From WHSV01 sp050694055 (GTDB lineage: Bacteria; Actinomycetota; CADDZG01; WHSQ01), in NCBI GenBank assembly GCA_050694055.1, contig JBOGWX010000165.1:1-35684 (forward strand): a DNA stretch of 35,684 bases, read 5' to 3'. This document shows positions 14,485-21,557 of the stretch, piece after piece. How positions within the stretch are numbered: the first letter of the stretch is position 1; every line of letters begins with the position of its first letter. Made by a program: the position numbers and the translations under genes. Below the pieces are notes generated by a model that saw only the letters and a program-made list of their open reading frames with translations, was not told the DNA's origin and did not search any database.

Positions 14485-15653
14485 GGCCGGCCGCCGAAGG
14501 CATCCAGGCCGGTCACCGTCTGGCCCAAGATCAGCGTGTGTATCTCGCTGGTTCCCTCGTAGGTCAGCACGCTCTCGAGGTTGTTGGCGTGACGAATCAC
14601 CGGATACTCGAGCGTGATGCCGTTGGCGCCGAGGATGGTCCTGGCTTCACGGGCGATGGCGATCGCCTCACGTACGTTGTTCAGCTTGCCGAAGCTGACG
14701 TGCTGAGGAGCGATCCGCCCCTCGTCCTTGAGCCGTCCGAGATGCAGCGCGAGAAGCGTCCCCTTGTTGAGCTCGAGGAGCATGTTGACGAGCTTGTTCT
14801 GGGTCAGCTGGAACGCACCGATCGGCTGACCGAACTGCTCGCGCGTCTTGGAGTATTCGAGCGCGCACTCGTAGCACGCGCGCGCGGCCCCCATGGCCCC
14901 GAAGATGATCCCAAAGCGGGCCTCGCTCAAGCAGGAGAGGGGTCCCTTCATTCCCCGGACCCCCGGGAGAAGCGCAGCGCCGGGGAGGCGAACGTCGTCG
15001 AAGATCAGCTCGCTGGTCACGCTGGCGCGCAGGCTGAGCTTGCGGTGGATGTCGCGCGTGGTGAAGCCCTTGGTCCCCCGAGGTACGAGAAAGCCGCGCA
15101 CGCCCTCGTCGGTCTGCGCCCATACCAACGCGACGTCCGCGATGCTCCCGTTGGTGATCCACATCTTGTTCCCGTTGAGCACCCAGTCATCGCCGTCCCG
15201 CTTGGCGGTGGTTCGCATGTTCGAGGGATCGCTGCCGCGGTCTGGTTCGGTGAGCCCGAAGCATCCGATCGCCTCACCCGCCGCCATGCGGGGGAGCCAC
15301 TCCTGCTTTTGCTCCTCCGACCCATACGCGTGGATCGGCCACATGGCGAGAGAGCCTTGCACCGACACAAAGCTTCTGAAGCCGCTGTCGCCGGCCTCGA
15401 GCTCGAGGCACGCGAGCCCGTAGCTCGTCGCATTGGTACCGGCGCACCCGTAGCCCTCGAGGTGCATCCCCAACAGGCCGAGGTCGCCGATCTCGGTGGC
15501 TATCTCGCGCGGGAACTCGCCCGCCTCGAACCACTTCTCGATGCCGGGCAGGATCCGATCGGCTACGAACTTGCGAGCCGTGTCGCGGATCATGCGCTCC
15601 TCATCGCTGAGGAGCCCGACGATGCCCAGGAAGTCGACGGCGTCGATGGTCAT
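14481..15653 (-). CDS. Glutaryl-CoA dehydrogenase-like acyl-CoA dehydrogenase
   Basis: 390 residues from ATG at 15653, which overlaps the thioesterase stop (ATGA). It is closest in my reading to glutaryl-CoA dehydrogenase: FRSFVSVQGSLAMWPI keeps the arginine that binds the distal carboxylate, followed by CFGLTEPDRGSDPSNM, the KLSLRAS block, and YEGTSEIHTLILG with the catalytic glutamate. The usual enzyme oxidises and decarboxylates glutaryl-CoA to crotonyl-CoA. In this operon it may act on a C5-C7 dicarboxylyl-CoA produced after ring opening. It is followed by the crotonase (4-bp overlap), so oxidation and the crotonase step are probably sequential. Confidence 0.92.
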   Translation of the reverse strand: MTIDAVDFLGIVGLLSDEERMIRDTARKFVADRILPGIEKWFEAGEFPREIATEIGDLGLLGMHLEGYGCAGTNATSYGLACLELEAGDSGFRSFVSVQGSLAMWPIHAYGSEEQKQEWLPRMAAGEAIGCFGLTEPDRGSDPSNMRTTAKRDGDDWVLNGNKMWITNGSIADVALVWAQTDEGVRGFLVPRGTKGFTTRDIHRKLSLRASVTSELIFDDVRLPGAALLPGVRGMKGPLSCLSEARFGIIFGAMGAARACYECALEYSKTREQFGQPIGAFQLTQNKLVNMLLELNKGTLLALHLGRLKDEGRIAPQHVSFGKLNNVREAIAIAREARTILGANGITLEYPVIRHANNLESVLTYEGTSEIHTLILGQTVTGLDAFGGRP

Positions 15654-16126
15654 GTTGGAACCTCCCTTACGGAGCCGTCTCTGGTTTCGTGTTCGGCGAC
15701 CACGAGGAGCTCGGGCGCCTGGGGTCCGGCGGTGGACATGAGTCTCCTGTAGTCCTCGGGCCACGCGCGCCTGCTGCCGTCGGTAGCGCGCAGGGCGGTC
15801 ACGACCTTCGCCCGGACGCACACCTGTCCGTCTCGTTCGATGACGAAGTCGTAGGTGACCGAGCTCCGGCGCACCTCTGCGATGGCGAGCGTGATGTCGA
15901 GCAGGTCGCGATGGTCGAGCAGAGCCTTGAAATCAGCCGAGATGTGGACCCGCGGCAGGTGTCCGTAGACGTCGTCGAGGATGCCGAGTCGCTCGTACAG
16001 CGCGGTCTCGGCCCACTCGATCATGCGAAAGGCCGCGGTGTTGTGCCAGTGCCCCGATGCGTCGGTGTCGCTCCACTCGAGGCGGCGCTGGATTCTGATC
16101 GACGCAGGGGTGCCTTGTTCGCTCAC
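15650..16126 (-). CDS. 4HBT/hotdog-fold acyl-CoA thioesterase
   Basis: 158 residues from GTG at 16126. The FcbC/YbgC-type hotdog signature is present: RLEWSDTDASGHWHNTAAFRMIEWAE, with the catalytic-acid position in the D-T-D-A-S-G segment, and a VRRSSVTYDFVIERDG central strand pair. These enzymes release free acid from CoA thioesters, often aromatic ones. A minus-strand TACGCT ends 7 nt before the GTG, so the message may be leaderless. It is the first gene of the thioesterase - dehydrogenase - crotonase - RidA operon. If the monooxygenase next door makes 5-hydroxysalicylyl-CoA, this enzyme would release gentisate; otherwise it may recycle dead-end CoA esters. Confidence 0.85.
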   Translation of the reverse strand: MSEQGTPASIRIQRRLEWSDTDASGHWHNTAAFRMIEWAETALYERLGILDDVYGHLPRVHISADFKALLDHRDLLDITLAIAEVRRSSVTYDFVIERDGQVCVRAKVVTALRATDGSRRAWPEDYRRLMSTAGPQAPELLVVAEHETRDGSVREVPT

Positions 16127-16133
16127 GATCCCG

Positions 16134-16166
16134 AGCGTACTTGACGTAGGTTTTGGCCCTATCAAG
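16134..16166 (-). promoter_or_regulatory. Divergent promoter region with imperfect palindrome
   Basis: TACGCT (16139-16134 on the minus strand) is a likely -10 element placed 7 nt before the thioesterase GTG. Beside it lies an imperfect palindrome: CTTGA-cg-TAGG (16140-16150) against CCTA-TCAAG (16158-16166). It lies in the 64-bp gap between the two halves of the aryl-CoA cluster, a natural place for a TetR- or MarR-type operator. No regulator gene is nearby. Confidence 0.45.
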
Positions 16167-16190
16167 TCGCTATCAGAGAGGGGCAAGGGA

Positions 16191-17021
16191 TTGCACGTCG
16201 GCATCGGGTTGCCTAACTCGATTCCGGGAACCGACGCCCGCCTCTTGCGAGAGTGGGCCCGGCGGGCGGATGACGGGCCTCTCGCCAGTCTCGGGGTCGT
16301 CGACCGCATGCGTTACGACAGCTACGAACCCATGGCCCTGCTGAGCGCGGTCGCTGCGTCGACCACCCGCATCGACTTGGTGACGATGGTCGTTATCGGG
16401 CCGCTCCGTCGAACGCCGATCTTCGCCCGGGAGGCGGTCACCCTGCATGGTCTCTCCCACGGGCGGCTGACCTTGGGTCTGGCGGTCGGAGCGCGCACCG
16501 ACGACTACCACGCGCTGGGTGAGGCTCACGATGGCCGGGGCCGCCGCCTCGACGAGCAACTTGCCGACCTGCGCGACGCGTTCGAGGAGGCCGAGGACGG
16601 CCACGGACCCAACCTGCTGGTCGGCGGAGGCAGCGATATCTCGTTCGCGCGGACCGCCCACTACGCCGACGGCTACGTGCACGGTGGGGGCCCGCCACGA
16701 TCGTTTGAGCGGGCCGCGGGGCGCGCCGCGACCGCATGGGCCGAGGCGGGCCGGCCGGGCCGGCCGATGCTGTGGGCGCAGGCCTATTTCGCCCTGGGAG
16801 ACGAGGACACGATCGAGCGAGGACGAGGTTACATGCGCGACTACTACGCCTTCACGGGGCCGTTCGCAGAGAGGATCACGCAGGGCCTGCTCACGACGCC
16901 GCAGAGCATCGTGCAGTTCGTGCGCGCTTACGCCGAGGCCGGCTGCGAGCATCTCGTCCTGCTCCCCGCGGTGGCGGAGCTGGAGCAACAGGACAGGCTC
17001 TCGGAACTGGTGGCCGAATGA
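16191..17021 (+). CDS. Luciferase-like (LLM) flavin-dependent oxidoreductase
   Basis: 276 residues. The TTG start at 16191 follows GAGAGGGGCAAGGGA; the long upstream open frame overlaps the thioesterase gene and is not used. The TIM-barrel family is recognisable from HVGIGLPNS at the N-terminus, VDRMRYDSYEPMALLSAVAAST, IGPLRRTPIFAREAVTLHGLSHGRLTLGLAVG, and a late GGGSDISFARTAHYADGY block. Members use reduced FMN or F420. The protein is shorter than the common 300-350. It overlaps the monooxygenase gene by 4 bp (ATGA), so the two are translated together. It could supply the reduction step that the degenerate half of the monooxygenase no longer performs, or deliver reduced flavin; both are inference. 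Confidence 0.85.
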   Translation: MHVGIGLPNSIPGTDARLLREWARRADDGPLASLGVVDRMRYDSYEPMALLSAVAASTTRIDLVTMVVIGPLRRTPIFAREAVTLHGLSHGRLTLGLAVGARTDDYHALGEAHDGRGRRLDEQLADLRDAFEEAEDGHGPNLLVGGGSDISFARTAHYADGYVHGGGPPRSFERAAGRAATAWAEAGRPGRPMLWAQAYFALGDEDTIERGRGYMRDYYAFTGPFAERITQGLLTTPQSIVQFVRAYAEAGCEHLVLLPAVAELEQQDRLSELVAE

Positions 17022-19168
17022 GGATCGCCACCGTCGGCGGCGGGCCGGGCGGCCTCTACGCGAGCATGCTCCTCAAGCGCTCCCATCCCGAGCTCGAGGT
17101 GACCGTCTTCGAAAAGAACCCACGCGGCGCGACCTATGGCTGGGGAGTGGTGTTCTCGGACCGAACCCTGACGTCCTTTCGGGAGGCGGATTACAAGAGC
17201 TACGTCGACATCACGGATCACTTCGTCATCTGGGACGCGATCGACGTCCGTTACAAGGGGTCTCTGGTGCGGGCCGGGGGCCAGGTCTTCTCCGGTATCG
17301 CGCGTCGTCGTCTGCTCGACATCCTCACCAACCGCTGCCTAGCCGTGGGAGTCGATGTGCGCTTCGAGACCGAGGTTCATCCCGGAGACGTCGATGACTT
17401 CGATCTGGTCGTGGCGGCGGACGGCATACACAGCGCGCTGCGGGCGAGTCGGGCGAATGCCTTCGGGCCGCGCATACGGGACGGTCGCGCGCGCTACATC
17501 TGGTTCGGGACGACCCTTCCGCTCGACAGTTTCACGTTCATATTTCGAACCAACGACGACGGCCTCTTCCAAGTTCACTCGTATCCGTTCGACGGGACCA
17601 CGAGCACCTTCATCGTCGAGTGCGATGAGGCCACGTGGCGGAGGGCGGGACTCGACACGGCGACCGAAGCCGAGAGCATCGCCTACTGCGAGAAGCTGTT
17701 CGAGAGCGACCTGCGCGGTAACGCTCTCATGAGCAACCAGTCCAAGTGGATCAGCTTTCCGACGCTGAAGACCAGGAGCTGGATCGACGCAGGTTCGACC
17801 GGCGCCCCGGTCGCGTTGCTCGGGGACTCCGCACACACCGCGCACTTCTCGATCGGCTCGGGGACGAAGCTGGCGATGGAGGACGCGATCGCACTCGCCA
17901 ACGCGTTCGAGGAGCGAGACGCAACCTCCGGACACGCCGATTCGCTCGGATCCGCCCTGGCCGACTACCAGATGGAGCGCAAGCCCGTAGTCGAGCGCTT
18001 CCAGGAGGCGGCGCAGCAGTCGCAGAGCTACTTCGAATCGACCGCGCGCTACCAGGAGCTCGAGCCCCAACAGTTCGTCTTTCACCTGCTGACGCGCAGC
18101 GGGCGAATCGACTATGCGAATCTGAGGCTGCGCGATCCGCACCTCGTCGAGGGCGTCGACCGGTGGTTCGCCGCCGGTTCGGGCGGAAACGCACAAGCGG
18201 TCGTCGCGCCCCCGCCGGCGCTGGTCGCCTTCGATCTGGACGGGGTCGAGCTCGCCAACCGGGTCGTGCTGTCGCCGGTCGCCGAGGGCTCGTCGAGCGA
18301 CGGAGTCATCGCGGGCCCCGATGGCGAACGGCTCTCCGCCGTCCTGCGAGCGTCGGCCGGCCTGGTGTTGACCGACGAGGTCGCGGTCTCCCCACACGCC
18401 CGTATCACTACGGGAGACGCCGGCCTCTGGAACGACGCGCAAGTCCAGGCCTGGAGGACCATGCTCGACGAGCCGAGAGATGCGCGGATCGCGGTGAGGC
18501 TCAATCACGCGGGCGCGCGCGGCGCGACCAAGCCGAGATCGAGCGGTCTCGATAGACCGCTGGGATCCGGCGCGTGGCCGCTGCTCGCCGCATCCGGGGC
18601 GTCCTACGGACGTAACGCTCGGCCGCTCGAGCTCGACGATCGAACGCGTGCCGAGGTGACCGGCGACTACGCGGTCGCGGCTCGCAACGCCGAGCGCGCG
18701 GGCTTCGACGCCGCCGTGGTCGAGATGGGCCGGGGCTATCTGCTCGGCGGTTTCCTCTCGCCTCTCACCAACCGGCGCGCCGACGACCTCGGAGGTGACC
18801 GGGAGCGTCGGATGCGCTTTCCGCTGGCGGTCTTCGAGGCGGTGCGCGCGGCGTTCGCAGGACCGGTGTGCGCCTCGATCTGCGCGGACGACTGGCAGCG
18901 CGGGGGAGCGAGAGTCGCCGACGCAATGGTTCTGGCTCGGGAACTGCAGCGGCGTGGGTGCGCGCTGGTCGAGGTCACTGCGGGTTTCACGACGCCCCGC
19001 TTCACGCCGCGTCTCGACCCCTATTACCTGACGGTCTTGAGCGAGCAGCTTCGCAATGACTGTGGCATCCCGACACTTGTCGGAGGCGATATCAGGACGG
19101 TCGACCGGATCAATACCGTCCTCGGCGGTGGCAGGGCGGACCTCTGCTTGCTGAGAAGCTCCACGTGA
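17018..19168 (+). CDS. Anthraniloyl-/salicylyl-CoA monooxygenase with degenerate OYE domain
   Basis: This 716-residue two-domain flavoprotein resembles 2-aminobenzoyl-CoA monooxygenase/reductase and bifunctional salicylyl-CoA 5-hydroxylase. The N-terminal FAD hydroxylase (about 1-385) looks intact: GGGPGG at 7-12, GWGVVFSDRTL, and the GD motif at 269-270 followed by SAHTAHFSIGSGTK. The C-terminal old-yellow-enzyme domain (about 400-716) is recognisable (NRVVLSP, GLWND, GGFLSPLTNRR). However, the usual H-x2-H before GYL is E569/R572, the FMN-contacting Arg of VRIS is S620, and the QLGHAG glutamine is Arg. It stops right after RADLC, where relatives run about 50-70 residues longer. So 5-hydroxylation of an aryl-CoA is likely, but ring reduction by this protein is doubtful. 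Its stop overlaps the next GTG. Confidence 0.88.
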   Translation: MRIATVGGGPGGLYASMLLKRSHPELEVTVFEKNPRGATYGWGVVFSDRTLTSFREADYKSYVDITDHFVIWDAIDVRYKGSLVRAGGQVFSGIARRRLLDILTNRCLAVGVDVRFETEVHPGDVDDFDLVVAADGIHSALRASRANAFGPRIRDGRARYIWFGTTLPLDSFTFIFRTNDDGLFQVHSYPFDGTTSTFIVECDEATWRRAGLDTATEAESIAYCEKLFESDLRGNALMSNQSKWISFPTLKTRSWIDAGSTGAPVALLGDSAHTAHFSIGSGTKLAMEDAIALANAFEERDATSGHADSLGSALADYQMERKPVVERFQEAAQQSQSYFESTARYQELEPQQFVFHLLTRSGRIDYANLRLRDPHLVEGVDRWFAAGSGGNAQAVVAPPPALVAFDLDGVELANRVVLSPVAEGSSSDGVIAGPDGERLSAVLRASAGLVLTDEVAVSPHARITTGDAGLWNDAQVQAWRTMLDEPRDARIAVRLNHAGARGATKPRSSGLDRPLGSGAWPLLAASGASYGRNARPLELDDRTRAEVTGDYAVAARNAERAGFDAAVVEMGRGYLLGGFLSPLTNRRADDLGGDRERRMRFPLAVFEAVRAAFAGPVCASICADDWQRGGARVADAMVLARELQRRGCALVEVTAGFTTPRFTPRLDPYYLTVLSEQLRNDCGIPTLVGGDIRTVDRINTVLGGGRADLCLLRSST

Positions 19169-19980
19169 GCGTCGTGGCCGGCGACGCCGGGACACTGTCC
19201 GGAATCGACGGGCTGGTGTGCGACCTCGACGGTGTGATGTACCGCGGTTCCGAGCCCATCGAAGGCTCTGCCCAGGCGATCGCGCGACTTCGGGCGCGAG
19301 GCGTGCACGTCGTCTTCTGCACCAACAACGCCAATCCCACCATCGGACGCTACCTCGAGAAGCTGAGCGCGATGGGAGTCGAGGTCGAGCGCGATCAGCT
19401 CGTGACCTCGGCCGTGGTCACCGCTGAAGTGCTGCGGGAAGAGGCCGCGGAAGGAAAGAGCGCGCTGGTCGTGGGTGGCGAGGGTCTGCGCGAAGCACTG
19501 AGATCCATCGGCGTTGAGATCATCGACGACGCGTCCTCACGCTCTGCGGACTATGTCGTCGTCGGCTTCGATCCGGACTTCACCTACCACGCGCTGAAGC
19601 GAGCCTCGTTCGCGCTCCAAGACGGCGCTCAGTTGATCGCAAGCAACGCGGATGCTTCGTTCCCGGCCCCCGACGGTCTCTGGCCCGGCGCGGGGGCTCT
19701 CGTCGCCGCCATCGAGACGGCGTCTGGGGGCCGGGCGCGCGTGATGGGCAAGCCTCACGAACCGATGATGCGAGTCGCGCGGCGCCATCTCGGCGCTGCG
19801 TCGAGGATCGCGATCGTGGGGGACCGTCCCAACACGGACCTCGAAGGGGGCCGGGCCCTGGGCTGGGCGACCGTGCTGGTGCTGTCCGGCGTGACCGGGC
19901 GCGACGAACTCACAGCCCTCGAGGTGGTCCCCGACCTCACCCTCGAGCGCCTCGCGGACCTGCCCGGCCTGCTGAGCTGA
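19165..19980 (+). CDS. HAD-IIA family phosphatase (NagD-like)
   Basis: 271 residues. The GTG start overlaps the upstream stop (GTGA). All HAD motifs are present: CDLDGVMY with nucleophile D20 and acid/base D22, CTNN (motif II), GKP with the motif III lysine, and GDRPNTDLEGG (motif IV). The C2-type cap is typical of subclass IIA, which includes 4-nitrophenyl-, phosphoglycolate and glycerol-3-phosphate phosphatases. The position before tlyA-nadK-recN matches M. tuberculosis Rv1692, reported as a glycerol-3-phosphate phosphatase, so that is the best functional guess. Its coupling to the monooxygenase gene is unusual and may reflect a rearrangement that joined the catabolic cluster to this conserved block. 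Confidence 0.92.
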   Translation: MSVVAGDAGTLSGIDGLVCDLDGVMYRGSEPIEGSAQAIARLRARGVHVVFCTNNANPTIGRYLEKLSAMGVEVERDQLVTSAVVTAEVLREEAAEGKSALVVGGEGLREALRSIGVEIIDDASSRSADYVVVGFDPDFTYHALKRASFALQDGAQLIASNADASFPAPDGLWPGAGALVAAIETASGGRARVMGKPHEPMMRVARRHLGAASRIAIVGDRPNTDLEGGRALGWATVLVLSGVTGRDELTALEVVPDLTLERLADLPGLLS

Positions 19981-20009
19981 CCCGAAAGAACCCGGGCTCG
20001 CCTTTTTCT

Positions 20010-20040
20010 GCACTGAGGGATCCTGGGGAGCCCTCAGTGC
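20010..20040. terminator. Perfect hairpin between convergent genes
   Basis: GCACTGAGGG (20010-20019) and CCCTCAGTGC (20031-20040) form a perfect 10-bp stem with an 11-nt loop, 30 bp after the HAD stop and 31 bp after the rhomboid stop. The T-run (20003-20008) lies before it on the plus strand, so it is an I-shaped terminator, plausibly bidirectional. Confidence 0.65.
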
Positions 20041-20070
20041 GACAAGCCAGATCGATGTCCGTGAGGCTAG

Positions 20071-20820
20071 CTAGTAGCGCCACTCCGTCTGCCACACGGG
20101 CCGGCGCGGATGCGGGCGTCCTCCCAGCAGCAAGATGGCGATGGCGCCGAAGATGAAGCCCCCCGCGTGGGCTTGCCACGCGACCCCGGGTTGGGGAATG
20201 AGGAACTGATAGAGGAACCACAGTCCGAGAACGATGAATGCGCTTAGCTGCAGGATCGTCCAAATGAACACGATCGGGACCAACACGTTGACCTTCGCTC
20301 TCGGATAGAGGACGAAGTAGGCGCCCAGAATCGCAGCGACCGCACCCGAGGCCCCGATCGCGGGGATGTCCGAACCCAGATTGGTAAGCACCTGCGCGAG
20401 GCCGGAGCCGATGGCGCCGAGCAGGTAGAACAAGATGAACTTGAAATGCCCGAGAAAGTCCTCGACGTTGTTTCCGAAGACCCATAGAAACAGCAGGTTG
20501 CCTCCGATGTGCAGGAGGTTGCCGTGGAGAAAGGCCGAGAAGATCAGCGACAGCACGAACGCAGGCAGCGTGCGCTCGGGGATGTCGACCCGCCCGGCCG
20601 ATCCCCGCACGCTGTCGGGACACTCCTGGTCGAACTGACAGGGGATCGGCGCGGTCTCGAAGATGAAGCGTTCCTCTCGTGCGGACGGTTGTCCGCCCAA
20701 CAGGATGGGATCCGGCTGCACGAAGAAGAACACCACTATGTTCAACGCGATCAGCACCAGGGTGATGATCGGCGTTCGTCGTGTGGGGTTCTCGTCGGAG
20801 ATTGGAATGAGCGAGATCAC
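20071..20820 (-). CDS. Rhomboid-family intramembrane serine protease
   Basis: 249 residues, polytopic, about six helices. GTG at 20820 is chosen because VISLIPISDENPTRRTP is the usual N-terminus of this actinobacterial group; a GTG seven codons upstream is possible. The catalytic serine is in GASGAVAAILGAY and the catalytic histidine in AWQAHAGGFIFG; HGNLLHIGGNLLFLWVFG supplies the conserved His/Asn pair of the second helix. A periplasmic loop of about 60 residues with a cysteine pair (CQFDQEC) lies between the first two helices. Such proteases cut membrane proteins within the bilayer; the substrate is unknown. It is divergent from the phasin-like gene and convergent with the HAD gene. Confidence 0.92.
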   Translation of the reverse strand: MISLIPISDENPTRRTPIITLVLIALNIVVFFFVQPDPILLGGQPSAREERFIFETAPIPCQFDQECPDSVRGSAGRVDIPERTLPAFVLSLIFSAFLHGNLLHIGGNLLFLWVFGNNVEDFLGHFKFILFYLLGAIGSGLAQVLTNLGSDIPAIGASGAVAAILGAYFVLYPRAKVNVLVPIVFIWTILQLSAFIVLGLWFLYQFLIPQPGVAWQAHAGGFIFGAIAILLLGGRPHPRRPVWQTEWRY

Positions 20821-20936
20821 GGGTGCGAGTATAGGTTTCACGCACCGCAACGCCGTTTTGCCGGGCTCCGATGAGCGGGGCTCGGGGCGCCGGTCATCGA
20901 GGGTGAGTCGAAGCAAGACAACAGGAGGTCGTAGGT

Positions 20937-21350
20937 GTGAGAGACGAGATCAGGCGAGTGGCCTTGATCACATCGGGAGTGGTCGAGCTCACGCGCAATC
21001 GAGCCGAGGCGGTCGTGCGCGATCTCATCAAGTCCGGGGATCTCTCTGGTGGTCAGGCGAGCCAGGCGGTCAGAGACCTCATGGAGCGCAGCAGGCAGAA
21101 CCGCAGCGAGATCCTCAACCTGGTCAGAAGCGAGATAAGGGGCCAGATAGAGGGCGTCGGAGTTGCCACCAAGCGCGACATCGAACGCCTGGAGAGGCGC
21201 ATCGCACGACTCGAGGGCAACGCGCCGGCCGCGTCCACGACCGGCAGGCGCCCCCAGAAAACGGCCAAGAAGACCGCCAAGAAATCCACCAGAAAGACGG
21301 CGAAGAGAACCGGCAAGAAGACGACGAGACGGGCACCGGACGGGGGATAA
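20937..21350 (+). CDS. Phasin-like coiled-coil protein with Lys-rich histone-like tail
   Basis: 137 residues from GTG at 20937, with AGGAGG 8 nt upstream. Residues 1-95 are predicted helical, with a GVVELTRNRAEAVVRDLIKSGD segment like the polyhydroxyalkanoate granule-associated phasin/PhaF group, and a heptad-like end (IERLERRIARLE). Residues 100-137 are a basic tail of Lys-Thr-Ala-Lys-Lys-type repeats like histone H1 or PhaF tails, which bind DNA. No PHA synthase is in the window, so a granule role is uncertain; nucleoid association or envelope scaffolding are alternatives. It lies 9 bp before the small ORF preceding tlyA and is likely co-transcribed with it. Confidence 0.78.
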   Translation: MRDEIRRVALITSGVVELTRNRAEAVVRDLIKSGDLSGGQASQAVRDLMERSRQNRSEILNLVRSEIRGQIEGVGVATKRDIERLERRIARLEGNAPAASTTGRRPQKTAKKTAKKSTRKTAKRTGKKTTRRAPDGG

Positions 21351-21359
21351 TCGACGGCC

Positions 21360-21557
21360 ATGGAACCCAGCACCGAGCATCCCACCACCACCGAGCCGGC
21401 CGAAGCCGCCGGTTTGCAGAACCTCACCCGTCAGGCTCTCGAGGACGCCGAGCGGGCCGGTGACCCCGAGCGTCTCGAGCTGCTCGAGGAGCTCTACGCC
21501 TCTTTGGAGCGAGAGCTCGCACGCGACTTTGGCGAAACCGCTTCGTCTCGACGCTGA
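21360..21557 (+). CDS. Small acidic protein upstream of tlyA
   Basis: 65 residues from ATG at 21360. It is acidic and helical, with a Thr/Glu/Pro-rich N-terminus and a leucine-rich helix (ERLELLEELYASLERELARD). It occupies the slot of the small gene between the HAD phosphatase and tlyA in M. tuberculosis (Rv1693), and its end overlaps the tlyA start by 29 bp in another frame, suggesting translational coupling. The function is unknown. Confidence 0.7.
   Translation: MEPSTEHPTTTEPAEAAGLQNLTRQALEDAERAGDPERLELLEELYASLERELARDFGETASSRR

Noticed and set aside
17339..19195. 618-codon minus-strand open frame
   Set aside because: It is antisense to the well-supported monooxygenase gene. Its composition is that of a shadow frame and no motif is seen.
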